Shown here: positions 36,171 through 49,425 of the stretch, piece by piece
Position numbering within the stretch: the first letter of the stretch is position 1
Layout: each line of letters starts with the position of its first letter
DNA from: Zychaea mexicana
Lineage: Eukaryota; Mucoromycota; Mucoromycetes; Mucorales; Lichtheimiaceae
Direction: 5' to 3'
Assembly: GCF_025766255.1 (NCBI RefSeq)
Contig: NW_026516664.1
Span: 62,001 to 126,000 of the forward strand
Length of the DNA: 64,000 nucleotides
Made by a program: the position numbers and the translations under genes
Notes under the pieces: generated by a model
The model's input: the letters and a program-made list of their open reading frames with translations, nothing else
What the model was told of the DNA's origin: nothing
Databases searched by the model: none

Positions 36171-37221
36171 ATACTTGTTTATTTCAAACGTTGCATTATA
36201 TACAAAACATTGTTAGTAGTAACTTATTATATATTTTTTAAATTTTTTATGTATTTATCTGCATTGCTTTCGTAAATGTATTTGTTTTGTTCATGAATTA
36301 TATATCAGCTTGTTGATAAAACTCAAAGCTACTAGGAGAAATGTATTGCATATTGATGGCATTTGCTTATAAAAAGAATAATAATTTCATCATGGTTTTT
36401 TCTAAGGATTTCATAGGATTTGAAGTAGCATAGGGGGCTAAAAATGTGATTGTTGCAACAATGTTGAAATGTGAATCCTAAAATAGAAAGCCCAGACTAC
36501 ATATTGTAGTAGCTACTTTCTAAACAATAGTCAGCTCTTTTATGGATGTCTAATAATCTACTACCATTGTCCCCTATATAGGCTGCTGTTAACTAACCAA
36601 ATGTTTACTTATATAACTACAATCTACAATGGCCGCACAACCCTTTAAGGCAAGAATTTTACACCGCATCCCCATCCACAGCAGCAGCTTATTCACCGTC
36701 TCAAAAGTTCCACCCTATGCCGTACACTTTGGCGACCTTCTCAGGCATTTTCCAGTGCACTACCTCTTTAAAAACCCAAATGGCGTCGTTTCTGGCGGGC
36801 AAACAAACATTCCATATTATTGTCGCAAGACCTGGTGGCGGCTGCTTACCAATATAGGCCCTATACATGCATCGACATTATGCATTCTCTCGTTCACATA
36901 TAAATACTGCATCCTTGCATGTCGAAACGAAAAGCTCTGTTTTGTCTCTCTTTATAAAACTTTTTTTTTTCTTACTGGATTTCATGACCGTTAAAAAATT
37001 AATCAGTTAGATATATCAGCAAAACACACCTTTTCCCGAACGCAGAATCAATGGTATAGCTGCTCATTTGGCAGGCCATAGTCCGGCAACCCCGGGTTTG
37101 AGAAAGATGTAAGTGCGGCTACCATCAAGAACAACTGATGAAATAGTCAGAAAGCTAACTGTAAGTTATTTGTTTATCATAGATTCTATCAAAAAAATGT
37201 GTCAAACCAGTAGCCGTACGA
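36171..37221. other. Intergenic stretch
   Basis: AT-rich. An open frame at 36629-36994 (121 codons) has no recognisable motif, and another frame over the same bases is equally open, so neither is called. Confidence 0.4.
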
Positions 37222-39091
37222 TATCGCACTGACCCAACTGCAGTATTCAGTTTTGAGTGTCATGGTTTATGCCCACAAGACCGCCGTGATTCATAGTAAC
37301 CGCACATTAGTTCACGAGACACTTACTGATCGCATTTTGCATCTTGTCAATGTATTTATCCAAGATTGTAACTTAAAACCAGATGATAGTGTTGCACTTC
37401 TGTGTGAGAGTACACTTGCCTCTCCAAAAACGCATTTTGCAGCGCCTGCAACAGGTGCTATTCTTGTGCCAATGAATATACAGTTGTTGGGCTCAGAGAT
37501 CGAATACATTGTCAACCATTCTGGTGTTTCCGACTTTGTGTCAAACGTTTCTTCCAATGTGGTTAAAAAACTCAAGGGATATATCCAAGTGGCAAACACG
37601 TAAAGCCAGCGCGACGCTGCACCATGTTCATATGAACAAAAGCTGTATTAATCAGATCCTATATTGCTTTGGAACGATTTGCCTCTTACTAGTAACGAAA
37701 ACGTTATACTTTTAAACACATCTGGTTCAACTTGCAGACCCAAAGGTGTTATGGTTTCTCATCGCGGGCTACATGATGGCTGTATCCACGTGTATCTACG
37801 CCAAACAACTCACATCCGAGTCAGTGTGATTCTGGGTAGTACGCATGTTTCATTGTAATGGTCGGAGCTTTCCTTGGACCATGGTGGCAGTAGGAGGTGT
37901 GTATTCTCTTGTTCCGCAAAAGCAGAAGCAGCAGTAGCTAAAGTCAACCAATAGATGATATAAAACCTTCGGAATCTATGACTGTATTATAAATATCCGA
38001 CTCATGATGAACAAGGCAGATATTGGGTTCATTTAAGCAGGAGCCACGGGGTACATAATATTGTGCGACGTCTATTATTCAGACATAAATCTGCAATCAC
38101 AAGGATGCTGCTCCACTTGGACACACTGTACTTGCCTTTGGCTGCGGTGTCACTGTATCTAGCACACATCCAAAATTTACACGCTCTCAATATCTATCCT
38201 ACTCGTATTTCCAGACCGAGTTGTTTAACAATAGAAACATTATACAACATATACTTTATGATGGTCATATATAATCAACAGGCAGCTTACACAAAAGTCA
38301 TATATCTACTTACACTACTAAACAGACAAAAGTCTGCGGCCCTGCAAGTATACCATATGTTCCTGTTACATCTGCTAATTATCCGGAGAAGGAGTGCTTC
38401 ATTCTCGCGGCTCGTCAGGGCTACGGTGTCGTAGCCATGAAGTACGCGTGTTCGACAAAGAGACATCCAATGATGTGACACCAAGTGGAGAGCTCATTGG
38501 TGAAGTGTGTTTTTCTGGCAGCTGTATCATGCTAGGGTACTATAACAATCCACAGGAGACAGCAAAAGTACTCAAAGACGGCGTCTTTTGGAGTGGCGAT
38601 ATGGCAGGAAGATATCTATATGGCGCCATCAAGATTGTCGATCGATCCAAAGACCTGATAATATCGAAGCGGTGAAAACATTAACACTTTGGAAGTTGAA
38701 GGTGCAATCCTCCAATTGGACTGGTGCATAGTTTCTGGGCTAGCTTTAGAAAAACATTGGTAATGTAGCATTCAAATCAATATGCGTTACTGACAATGTA
38801 TTTATACTTTAGCGTGGTAGTTGCTGGACCTGATAAAAAATGGGGAGAGCGTCCGCATGCTTTTATCAATAAAGAGAGAAAACGATTGAAGATGCAGTCA
38901 TTGCACACTGCCACAAACATTTAGCAAAACACAAGAGCCCTTCTAAAATGGTCTTCACTGGAAGCCTCCCAAAAACAAGGTTTAGTAGAATAATTGTCGT
39001 CAAGTCTATCTGACGGTTTAAAAAACTGACAAGGGTTACTTATCTGCCTAATTTTGCATATAGCACTGGTAAAACAAGAAAAACATCTTGA
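37222..39091 (+). pseudogene. Dead AMP-dependent acyl-CoA ligase gene
   Basis: Plus-strand fragments follow the order of an ANL-superfamily acyl-CoA synthetase (fatty-acid or coumarate-CoA ligase type). An N-terminal piece (AHKTAVIHSNRTLVHETL, about 37265) precedes the AMP-binding loop NTSGSTCRPKGVMVSH (about 37715-37760), in which the usual Thr-Gly after SGS is replaced by Cys-Arg. Further on are GSCIMLGYYNNPQETAKVL and FWSGD (about 38520-38605), IVDRSKDLIIS (about 38635), a frame change at about 38673 before GENINTLEVEGAI, and the terminal catalytic-Lys segment, split by a possible intron near 38980-39060. Stops at about 37601 and 37857 and several frame losses show it is not functional. 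The substrate cannot be deduced. Confidence 0.8.
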
Positions 39092-40051
39092 TACTTTTCA
39101 ATGGATGTGAAATGCCAGAGAATAGGATGCTAAGTTTTACATTTTTGCTTTGTAGGCAAAGTTCAAAAGTTTGACATCAGTGAACAACTCTGGAAATCAT
39201 GCAAGCATCGAGGAGACAACCAGTGATAACCAACATCGTGGTTCAATGAACAATAATTTGCCTGACAGTTATGTGGTGCTTCTTTATTTCTTCGACTCCA
39301 TACTGCTTAGAGGAATTAAATCATTATCAATTGACCGTATTATTAATCTTCAATAACATTTTCTTGTGCGCAATAGACACTGATTATTTTTTACTCAATA
39401 CCATCGCAAAAGCTTAAGGCACCTACGATAAAATATGGCACCAAAACGTACGTAAATCGTAGAGGATAGTCCCGCTTTTTATAAGTTGAAGGAGAAAAAC
39501 CTGATGTATGAGATGATTCCTTAACTTATTATCCCAAGCTATCTTCTACAAAAGATGCGTTCTTCTTCAATATAGTAGGTAATAGACAGCCATAAAGACA
39601 TAAAAAAACCGTACATGCACCTTGAATGGTGATGTACAAGAACAAAAAAGGTTAATTGACTTGCAGAAAACCAGAAAAAGCAGCGTTTGGCCTTTCCTTG
39701 ATACGATTCCCCTCACTAGTTTATAAACGACCCAAGAAATAACATCTGTTTCTATGGAAACCAAATTCCTGCGCATGAATTTTTTTTGACAGGCGTAAAG
39801 GAGTGTGTTCTGTTTATCAATTGTAATTCCAACGTATCTCGTCTTTATGTCATTAAATGGATTTACCAGAAACAAGAGCTGTTTTTTGTATTTTTTCCTT
39901 GTTGCCAAAGCCTCATCCCCAAAAGGGTCGGCATTAAGTAAGCGAGCGCTTCACGCTCTACCCGGGATTTTTTTCTTTTTTGGTATTTTTTCCCTTCTTC
40001 TTCTGTGTGTGCTTGCTTGCTTGCGGGAAAAAGGGAGACTCGAAACCCACG
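39092..40051. other. Intergenic: pseudogene end to DDHD gene
   Basis: No gene is seen. The last 150 bases are CT-rich and T-rich and probably hold the promoter of the DDHD gene starting at 40052. Confidence 0.45.
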
Positions 40052-43000
40052 ATGCTCGAACGAGACATTCCCCATCGCGCGATTTCGCCTGGGAGTCCAA
40101 GAGGCATAGGACTTCAACCAGATCCTCACGCACCAAAGCTTGACGTACGATGGTAAAAAAAAGCGATCTTTATTTTCTTCTTCCAGAAACCCGGCATGAG
40201 TTTTTCCCGGGTCCGTTTGTTATACTGAGATTGAGTTGTGTCCTTTTTTCCAGGTTTTATGCAGTGGATGGACCAATCGTCAAAGGCGATGCCCAGCTTC
40301 GATCCAGTAGAAAAAACAAGAAATGGGTAGCCTTCTCAAAGCGCGATTCAGAAGCACTTGAACGTGCTCTTCAGGTATAACTTTAAGGAAAAGAGAAAAA
40401 GAAGAGTTTTTTTCTAAAAAGTAGATATCTGCACACACACATACACGTATACACAGAGTGACGATACGTCAGTAGCAGTACCTGTCAACGAAGACCATTT
40501 GTTTGAGGTCAAAGTATTTTATCGCACGCTGTCGCCAATTTACTGGGAAGGACCTGTGTATCCTGTACGACGAGCGACGTGGTTTATGCAATACGAAGGA
40601 TCGAAATGGGTGCCGTGTGAAGAAGTTCTGGCGCAGCAGATTGAGGCTGGATATCGGTAAGAGCGATTTCTTAGATTGACAGACATAACAATGGAACGTG
40701 GCACGGTTAAAATGAATTAAATTCTATTTTTATTATTTCATCATCGATCCAGTAAACACAAGCCCTATGTGAACCCAGAAGCAGCTTTAAGTGCGGCAGA
40801 ACTTCGGCAATCCAAACGGCAGTCGTTCCCGGTAGCCAAAAAGGAGGAAAGCGATGGTGTATCTAGCACAACGATCGAGGAAAAGAAATTGGAGATGGCG
40901 TTAGCAAAGAGGCCAGTGGAGCGCCAATGGAACTTGCTGGGTCCCTATCTTGGACAGTATGTGGCATATACTGGAACAGATACCGCTTGGTTGCTGTCGT
41001 AAGTTTTAGGCACTCAGACGAGAAAATAAAAAAGTGGTGAAGTCTTACAAGGTTGGATACGAATTTAGAAATAGCACAAGTAGCAAGTTGGCCAAAAGCA
41101 TCATTACACGACTCACCAACAAGCAGAATCTGGGCGGAACACGATTGGTTCGAGGCTATCGTGCAGTGGATGAACAGTTGCGAGGAATTAAGAAAGGGAA
41201 GCCCACAGCGACAGCGACAGCAACGAAGACTCAAGCCGCCACAGAGAACGACAGCGAAGCCCAGGATGATGCAATATATTTGGATACATCGACTAGTGAA
41301 AGTGACAACGAGGAAGAGCTCAAAGCTACCGAGGATGACGGTGATGGAGAACGTCGAATCGATCATCTGGTGTTTGTTGTCCCTGGGTAATTGATTGTTT
41401 TTACACATGCAGTCTTTGGATATAGATTGATACTAAAGTATGATTTCTGTTGTGTATAGAGTAGGGCAGAAGTTCTCCGGACAAAGTGTAGTGGATGGTA
41501 CATGTCGTTTACATTACTAGGCACTGCTACAAACAATTTTTTATATTCATTATGCCCTTTATCATAGACGTCAATGACCTGCGTAAATCAATGAAATTAG
41601 TATACCCCACAGCAATTGCATCTGACCGTTCAAACGGTATTCAAGTGCTTCCGATACCATGGCGACAAGGTGTGAGATTTGGCTTATCGGTGAAGGATCA
41701 GATAACTAGCGGAGCCGAGGCTGACCTTGGAATGCCGGACGGAGATGATGGATGCCCCACACTGGATGAATTGACCGTAGACAGCGTACCCAATATACGA
41801 AATATGGTATCCGATGTCATAATGGATGGTAAACACGTTATTCTCTGCAAAAAGGCAAACCTTTTTAGCAGAATTGTATATAAAATGGTTGCTAATATTC
41901 TTAAATTATACGTCATGCTCTAGTGCCCTTGTATTTGACTCCAAAGTATCGCGAGCAAATGACCATCACACTATGCAAGTTGGTAAATCGGATTTATCTA
42001 CGTTTTGTCAGCCGACACCCAGATTTTTTGGAGCGTAACGGTCAAGTTTCCATAGTGGGCCATTCCTTGGGTGTAAGCCTTTTCTCTCAAAATACTCGAG
42101 GAGGGCGGCGTAAAGCCTACTGAGGATGTTTGGACTAACAAAGAAACAACAGGCATTAATCGCGTTTGACATGCTGTCAATGCAACCTGCAAACACCTCA
42201 CCAGCGGACTTGAAAAACCAAGTTTTGGCTGCATTAGAGCAAGACAGGAAGTCTACTACTAGTAACAATAATAACAATAGTAGTAGTAGTAGTAGCGTAT
42301 CATCAACCTCACTGTTGTTCAACACGCAAAACTTCTTTAGCCTTGGATCTCCCGCTGGCGTCATGATGTTGTTAAAAGGCTATCGCATTGCATCACGAAA
42401 AAATATTCCAAATACAGCGCAGTTTCCAAGTCGTGGACCTGTCCAATTCTGCTACCCAGCAGTTGAAAATTTGTATAATATCTTTCACAAGGTAAACGTT
42501 CATTTAAATTTTTCTGAACTCACCCCAGTCACGCTTTCTTTTAAGTTTTGTTGATCCGCAAAATAGAGTACTAACAATTGGGCAAATGTATTCTTCAGTC
42601 TGATCCAGTAGCTTATAGACTAGAGCCATTGATATCAAGACAATACGGAACAAACTTGAAACCGGAGCCTATACCACGCATGAAAGAACTGATCAAAAGA
42701 CAATACCAAGCAGCAAACAAGTCGGGAAGCGGCAAGAACATTACGAACCGAGCAGGTGCCATGTACGAGTCAATAAAGTATGGATTGACGGCCAACCTGG
42801 TGATGCGCGGGCTGGGTCTTTCTCGACAGCAAATGTACGACGACATGACGTTGGCAAACAACAGCGATGATGAAAATGATAGCCAGGGTGATGCTGACGA
42901 TGCAGCGCTTAGCGCCAGTACAACTGCTACAGCAACAACGGATTGGTTATCACCTGAACGGCAATATACACATGCACGATCTAGTAGCGATTCAGCTGTT

Positions 43001-43267
43001 CATGCAACCAGTAGTTTCTGGGCTAGCAGGATGGAGCGACAGTCAGGCAGCGGTGCGCGACGGTCTCCTCCGGCGCCATTGAACGTTTACTCAGAAGGTG
43101 CACGGCGTGTGCGTATGCTGAACAGTACAGGCCGTGTCGACTATTGTCTACAAGAAAACAACCTTGAGAATCCATACTGGAGTGCACTTAGCACACATCT
43201 TCAGTATTGGAAGGATCTAGATGTGGCGGCTTTTCTCACAAAAGAGATTTATAGAGAAGAAGACTAA
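40052..43267 (+). CDS. DDHD-domain phospholipase (PA-PLA1 family)
   Basis: Ten exons join in phase (813 aa): 40052..40152, 40254..40374, 40457..40656, 40753..40998, 41069..41386, 41460..41497, 41568..41828, 41924..42072, 42153..42491, 42599..43267. The N-terminal region has the WFYAVDG, KKWVAFSKRDSEALE and PVRRATWFMQY features of the WWE-like part of intracellular PA-PLA1 enzymes. HLVFVVPGVGQ precedes the lipase core. The nucleophile elbow VGHSLG puts the catalytic serine at residue 476. The DDHD part starts SDPVAYRLEPLI and ends GRVDYCLQE and NPYWSALSTHLQYWKDLDVA. These enzymes hydrolyse phosphatidic acid or phosphatidylinositol on ER, Golgi or mitochondrial membranes. Intron 4 acceptor was chosen at 41068 because only it keeps the conserved frame. 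Exon 6 is 38 nt. Confidence 0.93.
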
Positions 43268-43631
43268 AAAAAGAACCATTTTTTTTTTTAAAAAAAATAT
43301 TTATATATATTATGTACATTTTTTTTTCTCACATTGGCAAAAAAAAAGAAAAGAAACAAAACCAAGAAAAAGAGTTATCAGTACTAGTAAGTCGTAAAGG
43401 AGAAAAAGGCGCGGGGTGGGCGGGGGGGGGGGGGCGCAAAGAAAAGCAAAGTCCAATATGTGTACACAATAAAAAAAAAAAGGAATAAGAGGATGTACGT
43501 AAATTCCCATTCACACCTCTCTTTCTCTTGAAAAAAATAATACGTAGTAAAAAAAAAAGGGTGGGTAAAATCAAATGCAAACTGGAGAAAAAAGAACAAG
43601 GTGCCGAGTTTTCTTTTTCTTTTTTGTGTGG

Positions 43632-44498
43632 TTATAAGCGACGGACAGTGCGGTATGAACCTGTACGTTCACCGACAATATCACCATCTAAGCTTTGCAA
43701 TCCACGAAGAAAATCGCCCATCAGATCATCCTCGGTGTCTTCGTCTTCGCGATGCATGGAGCGTGGGTCGATACAGATCGATGCCGGTCGTCGCACTCCA
43801 GCTTCAGGTTTCCCACGGATGTTGATAATTTCCGGCGGATGGGTCAGCTTTTTGCTAAACAAGGACGACGTGGAGCTGAGGGATCGTGCTAGTCGACGTG
43901 CATCGTTGACATGTTCAAAGTTGCGGATGGGTGATGGGGAGGATGTTCTACTGTTGTTATTACTGCTATTATTAGTGTGGTTCGCGGTCGATGTTGGGCT
44001 GCTCAGTCCGGGAAGCGGACTCGAGTTGGAAATGGTAGGAAATGTAGTGGATACGATTGGCCTTGAATGACTGATATTTTTGTTGCTACTGTTGCTCAAA
44101 GTGCTGCTGTTGTTGTTGTTGTTGTTGTTGTTATTATTATTAATATTAATATTATTATTGCCATCAAGCGTACCGAGTGATGCAGGTCGCCCAGAGCTTG
44201 CGTGATGAAGATGGTTATGATGACTGTAAGAGGTTTTGTTGTTGTTGGCGAGCATCCAGTCGTTTGTGATATCCAGACTTCTTCGGTTAATGTCTCGTGT
44301 GTTGGGGAGTACAATAGGTGGTCGAATAACAACGCTTGGTGTCAGTGAATTACGGCGACTACTGCTGTTCGTTTCTCTCGCAAGGTGCTGCTCTTGATAT
44401 TGTTCTTGGATTTCGGCTGCAAGGTTGTGTAGATCAGCGCTATGTGACTTTCGATGCCGTAATCGTGCGGATGGTACCGTTGGTTGCAGCTTGTTATT

Positions 44499-44531
<33 letters not shown>

Positions 44532-47269
44532 GCTAGTACCACCACTAACAGTAGCTAAAGACACCACAGGAGAGGTTTGCGAGGACATGGAAACGGAGCG
44601 GTAATGGGAAGGTGCATGGGACACGTTTGCTGATGCTTGTGGAGTGGAGCTGAAGGAAGTGGATCGCCCTCGAAAGTGGGATAGTTTAGGCGATAGGGCT
44701 GATGAGGTGGAGGTGGTGGATAGTGTTGACATGCCGGAGCTAGCGTCGTGCAACGAGAGAGGATCTCCTTTTAAAAAGTCGGTCGCCGCTTTCAAGGTGA
44801 CAAGTACAAAGCTTGAAAATAAAAGCTGTCAGCGTCAAGTGTGCCGAAAAAAAAAGGGGGGGGGTTGTACCTATGTTCAGATCGTTCAATGCGAGATAGA
44901 CGGAAATGTTCCATGTAGAATACTAGACTGGCTATGCGGGATATACGGCTATGGACAAGAATATAAGCGAATAAGGGTATCATTTCGTCGGCAGTGACGG
45001 GTGAATCTAGCCGTTTTGAAAAAAAAAGATCAAGGTGGGAGGTTAGTAGAAGAAGAGCAAGAAGGCCAGACGGTTTTCCTTTCAGTTACCATCAGGCACC
45101 ATGTTGACAGAAGTGCTCTTGATATAGGTCGACACGGCCTCAGTAATTAGATCCAAGACTGTGCGGATGCATGTAAGCTTTTCTAGCGGGGTAAACGCCA
45201 GCTGGTCGGATGCTGCGGGGAAGGGTCCCGACGGCCGCTCTTCGTCGATGGAGACGGATATCGGAGGTGCAATGTCGGTATCAACGCGGCGCAAGCACAC
45301 GATAGCTGCCTCGAAGCATTCGAGCGACATATTAGCCATCGGATGGCTCACAGCGTACCGGTTCAGCGTGATGGTTTCCCGGGCATAGGCTCTGCAGATG
45401 GAGTCGAGATAGTTGTCTTGGGAATGTAAGATGGAACGCAATGACTGGACCCAAATCTTTTCGTGCAAGAATCCCATGACGACGCTACACACCGCGGGGA
45501 AGGGCAGAACAATAGCAACAATAACAAGAGAATTGAAATTAGCCCAGTTTTCTTGCCAAAACAAGCCCAAATGACGACATACTTTTCCACTAGTTCCAAA
45601 AAATGATCATGCTCAGTCTGCAATCTGCAAGCATCGCGTAGGAGCTTATTTCTTTGAAGGATAGTCTAAAAAAAAACAGAGAGCATGTGTGTATATGCAT
45701 GAGCAGCGTCGTACCAAATAATAAGCGGTTGCAGCTACACGCTGGCGGTACTACCTTGTATGTTTTTATATACATGTGCTGGATCTTCTCCACCGTGTAT
45801 GCGTTGAATCCTCGAATGTACACATACGTATCTACAAACTTCTGCACCGTCAACTGAAGCTCGTGCATGGCCTCCGCGTTTTCGGGAAACATGTTGAGAA
45901 AGTCCAGGTCGCTAGACGAAATCACAATCAGCTGAGCGTGAGCGAAGAGTGATGGCACGCGCCACACAGTGTGTGTTCTTTTTGATAACCTTACGTTTTG
46001 GAGTTTCGAGCGGTTGGGATCGATATCGTGTTTGGGCTCCGAGGCTGCTGTCGTAGCTGTGAAACAAAAATGGGTGAGCCATCGGAAAAAAGACATGAAA
46101 GAGAAAAAGAAAAGAAAGACACAGGATGCAACCATACAGGAGCTTCTCCTTCCAAGGGACGTTCAATCATCAGCACTCGAATCTTTTTCCGTCCAATGTA
46201 GACCAATTCCTCGGCCATGACATGCAGCGTCCTCGGCTCTTTGAAGCCTAAAAATATTCGGGTCAGATGCATCAAAACCATACACGGGTTTGTCGCTCTT
46301 TGTCTTTCCTATTGTGCCTTACCAGAGACCGTACTTAGCAGCGGAATCTCAATCGCAATCACTTTGCCATTCGCTGCTTGGTACTGCTCCTTATAGTACG
46401 GCGAGGTATTGTAGCAGTGCGTTTCTAGTGACACATGCGGATGTGGGGGAGGGAGAAGGGGGGTGGGGGAGATCCATAGGGTCAATTGTGGTGCAAAAAC
46501 ATCAACGGTAGAAACAAAGACATAAAAGAAAAGAGTGAAGGGGGATAAACCAACGGGGCATCCCCAGAAAAAATGTTCGCGATCAGAACCAAAGTTTCCA
46601 GTTTTTCCTGAAATAGCGCAGCAAAAAAAAAAAAAAAAAAAAGATCCCCAAATTTTTTATGCAGCAAAGGGAGTATAACCCAATAGAAAAAGAAGAAAAT
46701 GGAGGGAAAAAATAAAGATATAAAAATGGGAACGTACCAATGAAATCCTTTGTCAGTATGAGTCCTTCCAGGGACCGTGAGTGAGGCACGCATACGACAG
46801 TAGAGCGAGAAAAGATCAGGTTAAAGTGCGAGCGGATGTACCGATAGAAGCGGTTATCTTCCAGCTCCTCCGGCTCCAAAGGTACGATGGCAGGAGGATG
46901 AGCAGCAATGGACGTAGGGCGTGATCGGGACGAGGTGGACGATGAAGGCGAGGGGTTGGGTGACGCTGCTGCTTTGGCTTGCACCATGGACACAAGTGTT
47001 GGGTACGGTTGGTCTCTATTACTTTCGTTATTGGCAATGTTGCTGTTGTTGTTGTTGTTGCTGTTGTTGTTGCTGTTATTCGTATTGCTGCTGCTGATTG
47101 CATAGTTATAGTTGTTGCTGCTCAAGTTGCCTCCGCCGCCTACGCCGCCATGACCGCAGCCGAATCCAAAAGAAGTCGAAGCTAACGGATTCTGCGAATG
47201 TTGATGTCCCACATGCTCTCGTTTTTTCTTTACACTGTTTCTAAAAAGATAAGGAATTGCAAAGGACAT
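43632..47269 (-). CDS. VPS9-domain Rab5 guanine-nucleotide exchange factor
   Basis: Minus-strand exons 46738..47269, 46551..46607, 46323..46424, 46138..46247, 45995..46056, 45755..45911, 45583..45665, 45090..45484, 44871..45006, 43632..44811 join in phase (937 aa). The core at about 325-590 ends in the VPS9 catalytic part: CIRTVLDLITEAVSTYI, then TADEMIPLFAYILVHSR and VFYMEHFR, with the Asp/Tyr positions of Rabex-5/Vps9. The region before it (NRFYRYIRSHFNLIFSRS, SPYYKEQYQAANGKVIAIE) is conserved-looking but unnamed. N-terminal and C-terminal thirds are low complexity (Asn, Ser, Ala runs). It would activate Rab5-type GTPases on early endosomes. The start is uncertain. 47269 reads straight into the first exon. 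The alternative is ATG 47551 with a weak donor GTTGGA after 47463 and acceptor at 47241, adding a different N-terminus. Confidence 0.85.
46623..46642. repeat. Poly-A tract in an intron
   Basis: A run of about 20 A (T-run on the transcript strand) forms an extreme polypyrimidine tract before the acceptor of the 46551..46607 exon of the VPS9 gene. Confidence 0.9.
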
Positions 47270-48115
47270 TGCCAGAGGAAAGAGGAGGTTTTCTTTTTTT
47301 CTTTTGGTGGGCTTTATTGAAATGAAATAAAAAAAAAAGGGAATGAAGCAAGGAAAAAAAAAAAAGGGCAAGTGTGCCATGCTCAATTTTTCCGCCTGCC
47401 TGCCTTTTTGAGCAGCCGACACACTCTAGAGTCAAAAGAGTTACACCTCCTAAGGAACCTCCAACACTATCTTTTTCGCCCTGCTTCCGTTCCGCAGAGG
47501 AATTGGGAGAGTCGTGGAGAAACAGGGAGAATTGTCTGTATTGGATGCCATGTTATTATTAACAAGTAGTGTTGCCCATTCTTGCCTATGTCTGTATAAG
47601 GTGTATACAACAAAGAATGAGATGCTTTCCAAAAGCAACAACTTGTACAGGAGAAAATAAGGAAGGAGGGGGCGATGTCTATTGAAGCTGACCCATCTGT
47701 CAAATGGACATAGCAGTGATTGCCACAGCGATAGGTGAAAGGATAATTGAATACGAACAAACAAAGAACAAAGAAGAAATGTGGTGGAGGTGGTGGAGAT
47801 GGTGGTGGTGTATGTACGCAATATAAAAGCTCATTAATCCACATACACTTCAGTATGCTGTGCTCCTTATTTTAATATCTCAAGATGAACAAGAGTGGGA
47901 GGTTGCCCATGAGAGCCAAGCTCTCTCTGCTATGTAGTACTACTGTACTAGGTAGATGCTGGTACCTTCTTCTTCGTCTGCAGCCCCGTGTTATTAGGAC
48001 GCCTAGAAACCACGAGAAGCCTTTTGCGGATATTTAAAAAAAAAAAAAAAAGTCGACGCACATATTTGACACCCACCCGCACAAAGAAAAACAGACTCTG
48101 CTTCTACACGACACG
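47270..48115. other. Divergent intergenic region, VPS9 and CHORD genes
   Basis: The region between two divergent genes. It contains the alternative first exon of the VPS9 gene (ATG at 47551, minus strand; frame MASNTDNSPCFSTTLPIP). Otherwise only promoter sequence is expected. No TATA box is obvious. Confidence 0.45.
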
Positions 48116-49425
48116 ATGCCCAAGTGCACACACAAAGGCTGCGACAAGGAATTCGCTGAGCAAGACAACAAAGACAATGGTAACACTCTATACAATCTAA
48201 CCGATGCGTCGATTCATGTACTCAAAACGGAGAGAATCGTGGTTGTATATAGCGTGTCAATTCCATTCTGGCGCACCCGTGTTCCATGAAGGTAAGTTGA
48301 CTTTACGATTCGTACCACTCTAAATGTGTTTTTGAAGAGAATGTATCCTTACTCGTGCGTGTGTGGAAATATAAAATAAATAAATAAATCCGTATATAGG
48401 TTTGAAGGGCTGGTCATGTTGCGAAAAGCGAGTCATTGAGTTTGACGAATTCCTCAAGATCCCGGGTTGTACGTTCGGACGTCATAGCACTGAGAAGCCA
48501 GCCGCTGCTGCACCAGCAGCTACTGCCACCACCACCACCACCACTGCAGCTAAACCCGAGCCCAGCAAAGTGACCAAGGAGGGCGTAGAAGTATACGGAC
48601 AACAAGCACAGTCGCCTGCAGTGCCAAAGGCAACAGCTACTGCTGCCGAAGCAGAAAAGAAGAAAAACCAAGAGGAAATTGAAGAGGAAGAAGAGGATGA
48701 CGAAAGTGTACCCGTTGCTGCAGGTGCGACCTGTAAGCGGAAAGGCTGTGGAGTGCAATACAAGGATGACGCGACGTCCCGTGGTCAGGGCGCTGAAGCA
48801 AAATGTGTGTATCATCCCGGCACACCCATTTTCCACGAGGGCTCCAAGGGATGGAGCTGCTGCAAGCGACGCGTGCTCGAGTTCGACGAGTTCCTCAAGA
48901 TCCAAGGCTGCAAGGAAGGAAAGCATCTGTTTGTTGCAAGTCAAAAGGGTGCGGAAAAGGAAGAGCTGGTTGATTGTCGAACGGACTGGTACCAGACGCA
49001 GACGCACATCATCCTCAGCGTATTTGCCAAGAACAAGGTGGACAGTCAGATCAAGTTTGACAAGGATTCTGTCCTGCTGGACCTGAAAATGAAGAAGAAT
49101 CAGCGCTACAAAAGGACATTCCCACTCTACGCTGTAAGTTGCCTTTTTTACGCAGTGTGTGGTGGTAAAGAAGAAGCTAACACATCTTTTGTCATATTTT
49201 TAGTCGATTGAACCTGAAAACTCAAACTTCACCGTGCTGTCGACCAAGGTCGAGCTCAAACTGAAAAAGACGAGCGGTATTTCATGGCCCTCACTGGAGC
49301 CTTCAAACATCACCACTTTCAGCACCTTTGGCATCACTGGTGGTGGTGGCAGCGTGGGAGCCAAGGAGGTCTGTATCAAAACCAGGGAGAAAAGAATACG
49401 GAAAAGAAACGAGAGAGAAACGTAG
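48116..49425 (+). CDS. CHORD and CS domain co-chaperone (CHORDC1/RAR1 type)
   Basis: Exons 48116..48179, 48253..48291, 48400..49133 and 49204..49425 join in phase (352 aa). CHORD 1 starts MPKCTHKGCDKEF and continues through FHEGLKGWSCC and DEFLKIPGC, with all Cys/His zinc ligands. A linker rich in Ala, Thr and Glu follows. CHORD 2 (about 146-210) runs from CKRKGCGVQY through YHPGTPIFHEGSKGWSCC to FLKIQGC. The C-terminal CS domain (about 219-330) starts CRTDWYQTQTHIILSVFAK. Such proteins bind Hsp90 and Sgt1 and stabilise client complexes. The last residues are doubtful: a donor-like GTCTGT at 49369 after GAKE could lead to a short alternative last exon ending near 49458 instead of the Arg/Lys-rich tail given here. 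Confidence 0.93.

Noticed and set aside
36629..36994. ORF of 121 codons beginning MAAQPFKARILHR
   Set aside because: A second frame over the same bases is equally open, no motif is visible and there is no splice context. Probably chance.
43310..43630. Several overlapping minus-strand ORFs rich in Phe and Leu
   Set aside because: They arise from T-rich/A-rich low-complexity sequence downstream of two converging genes.
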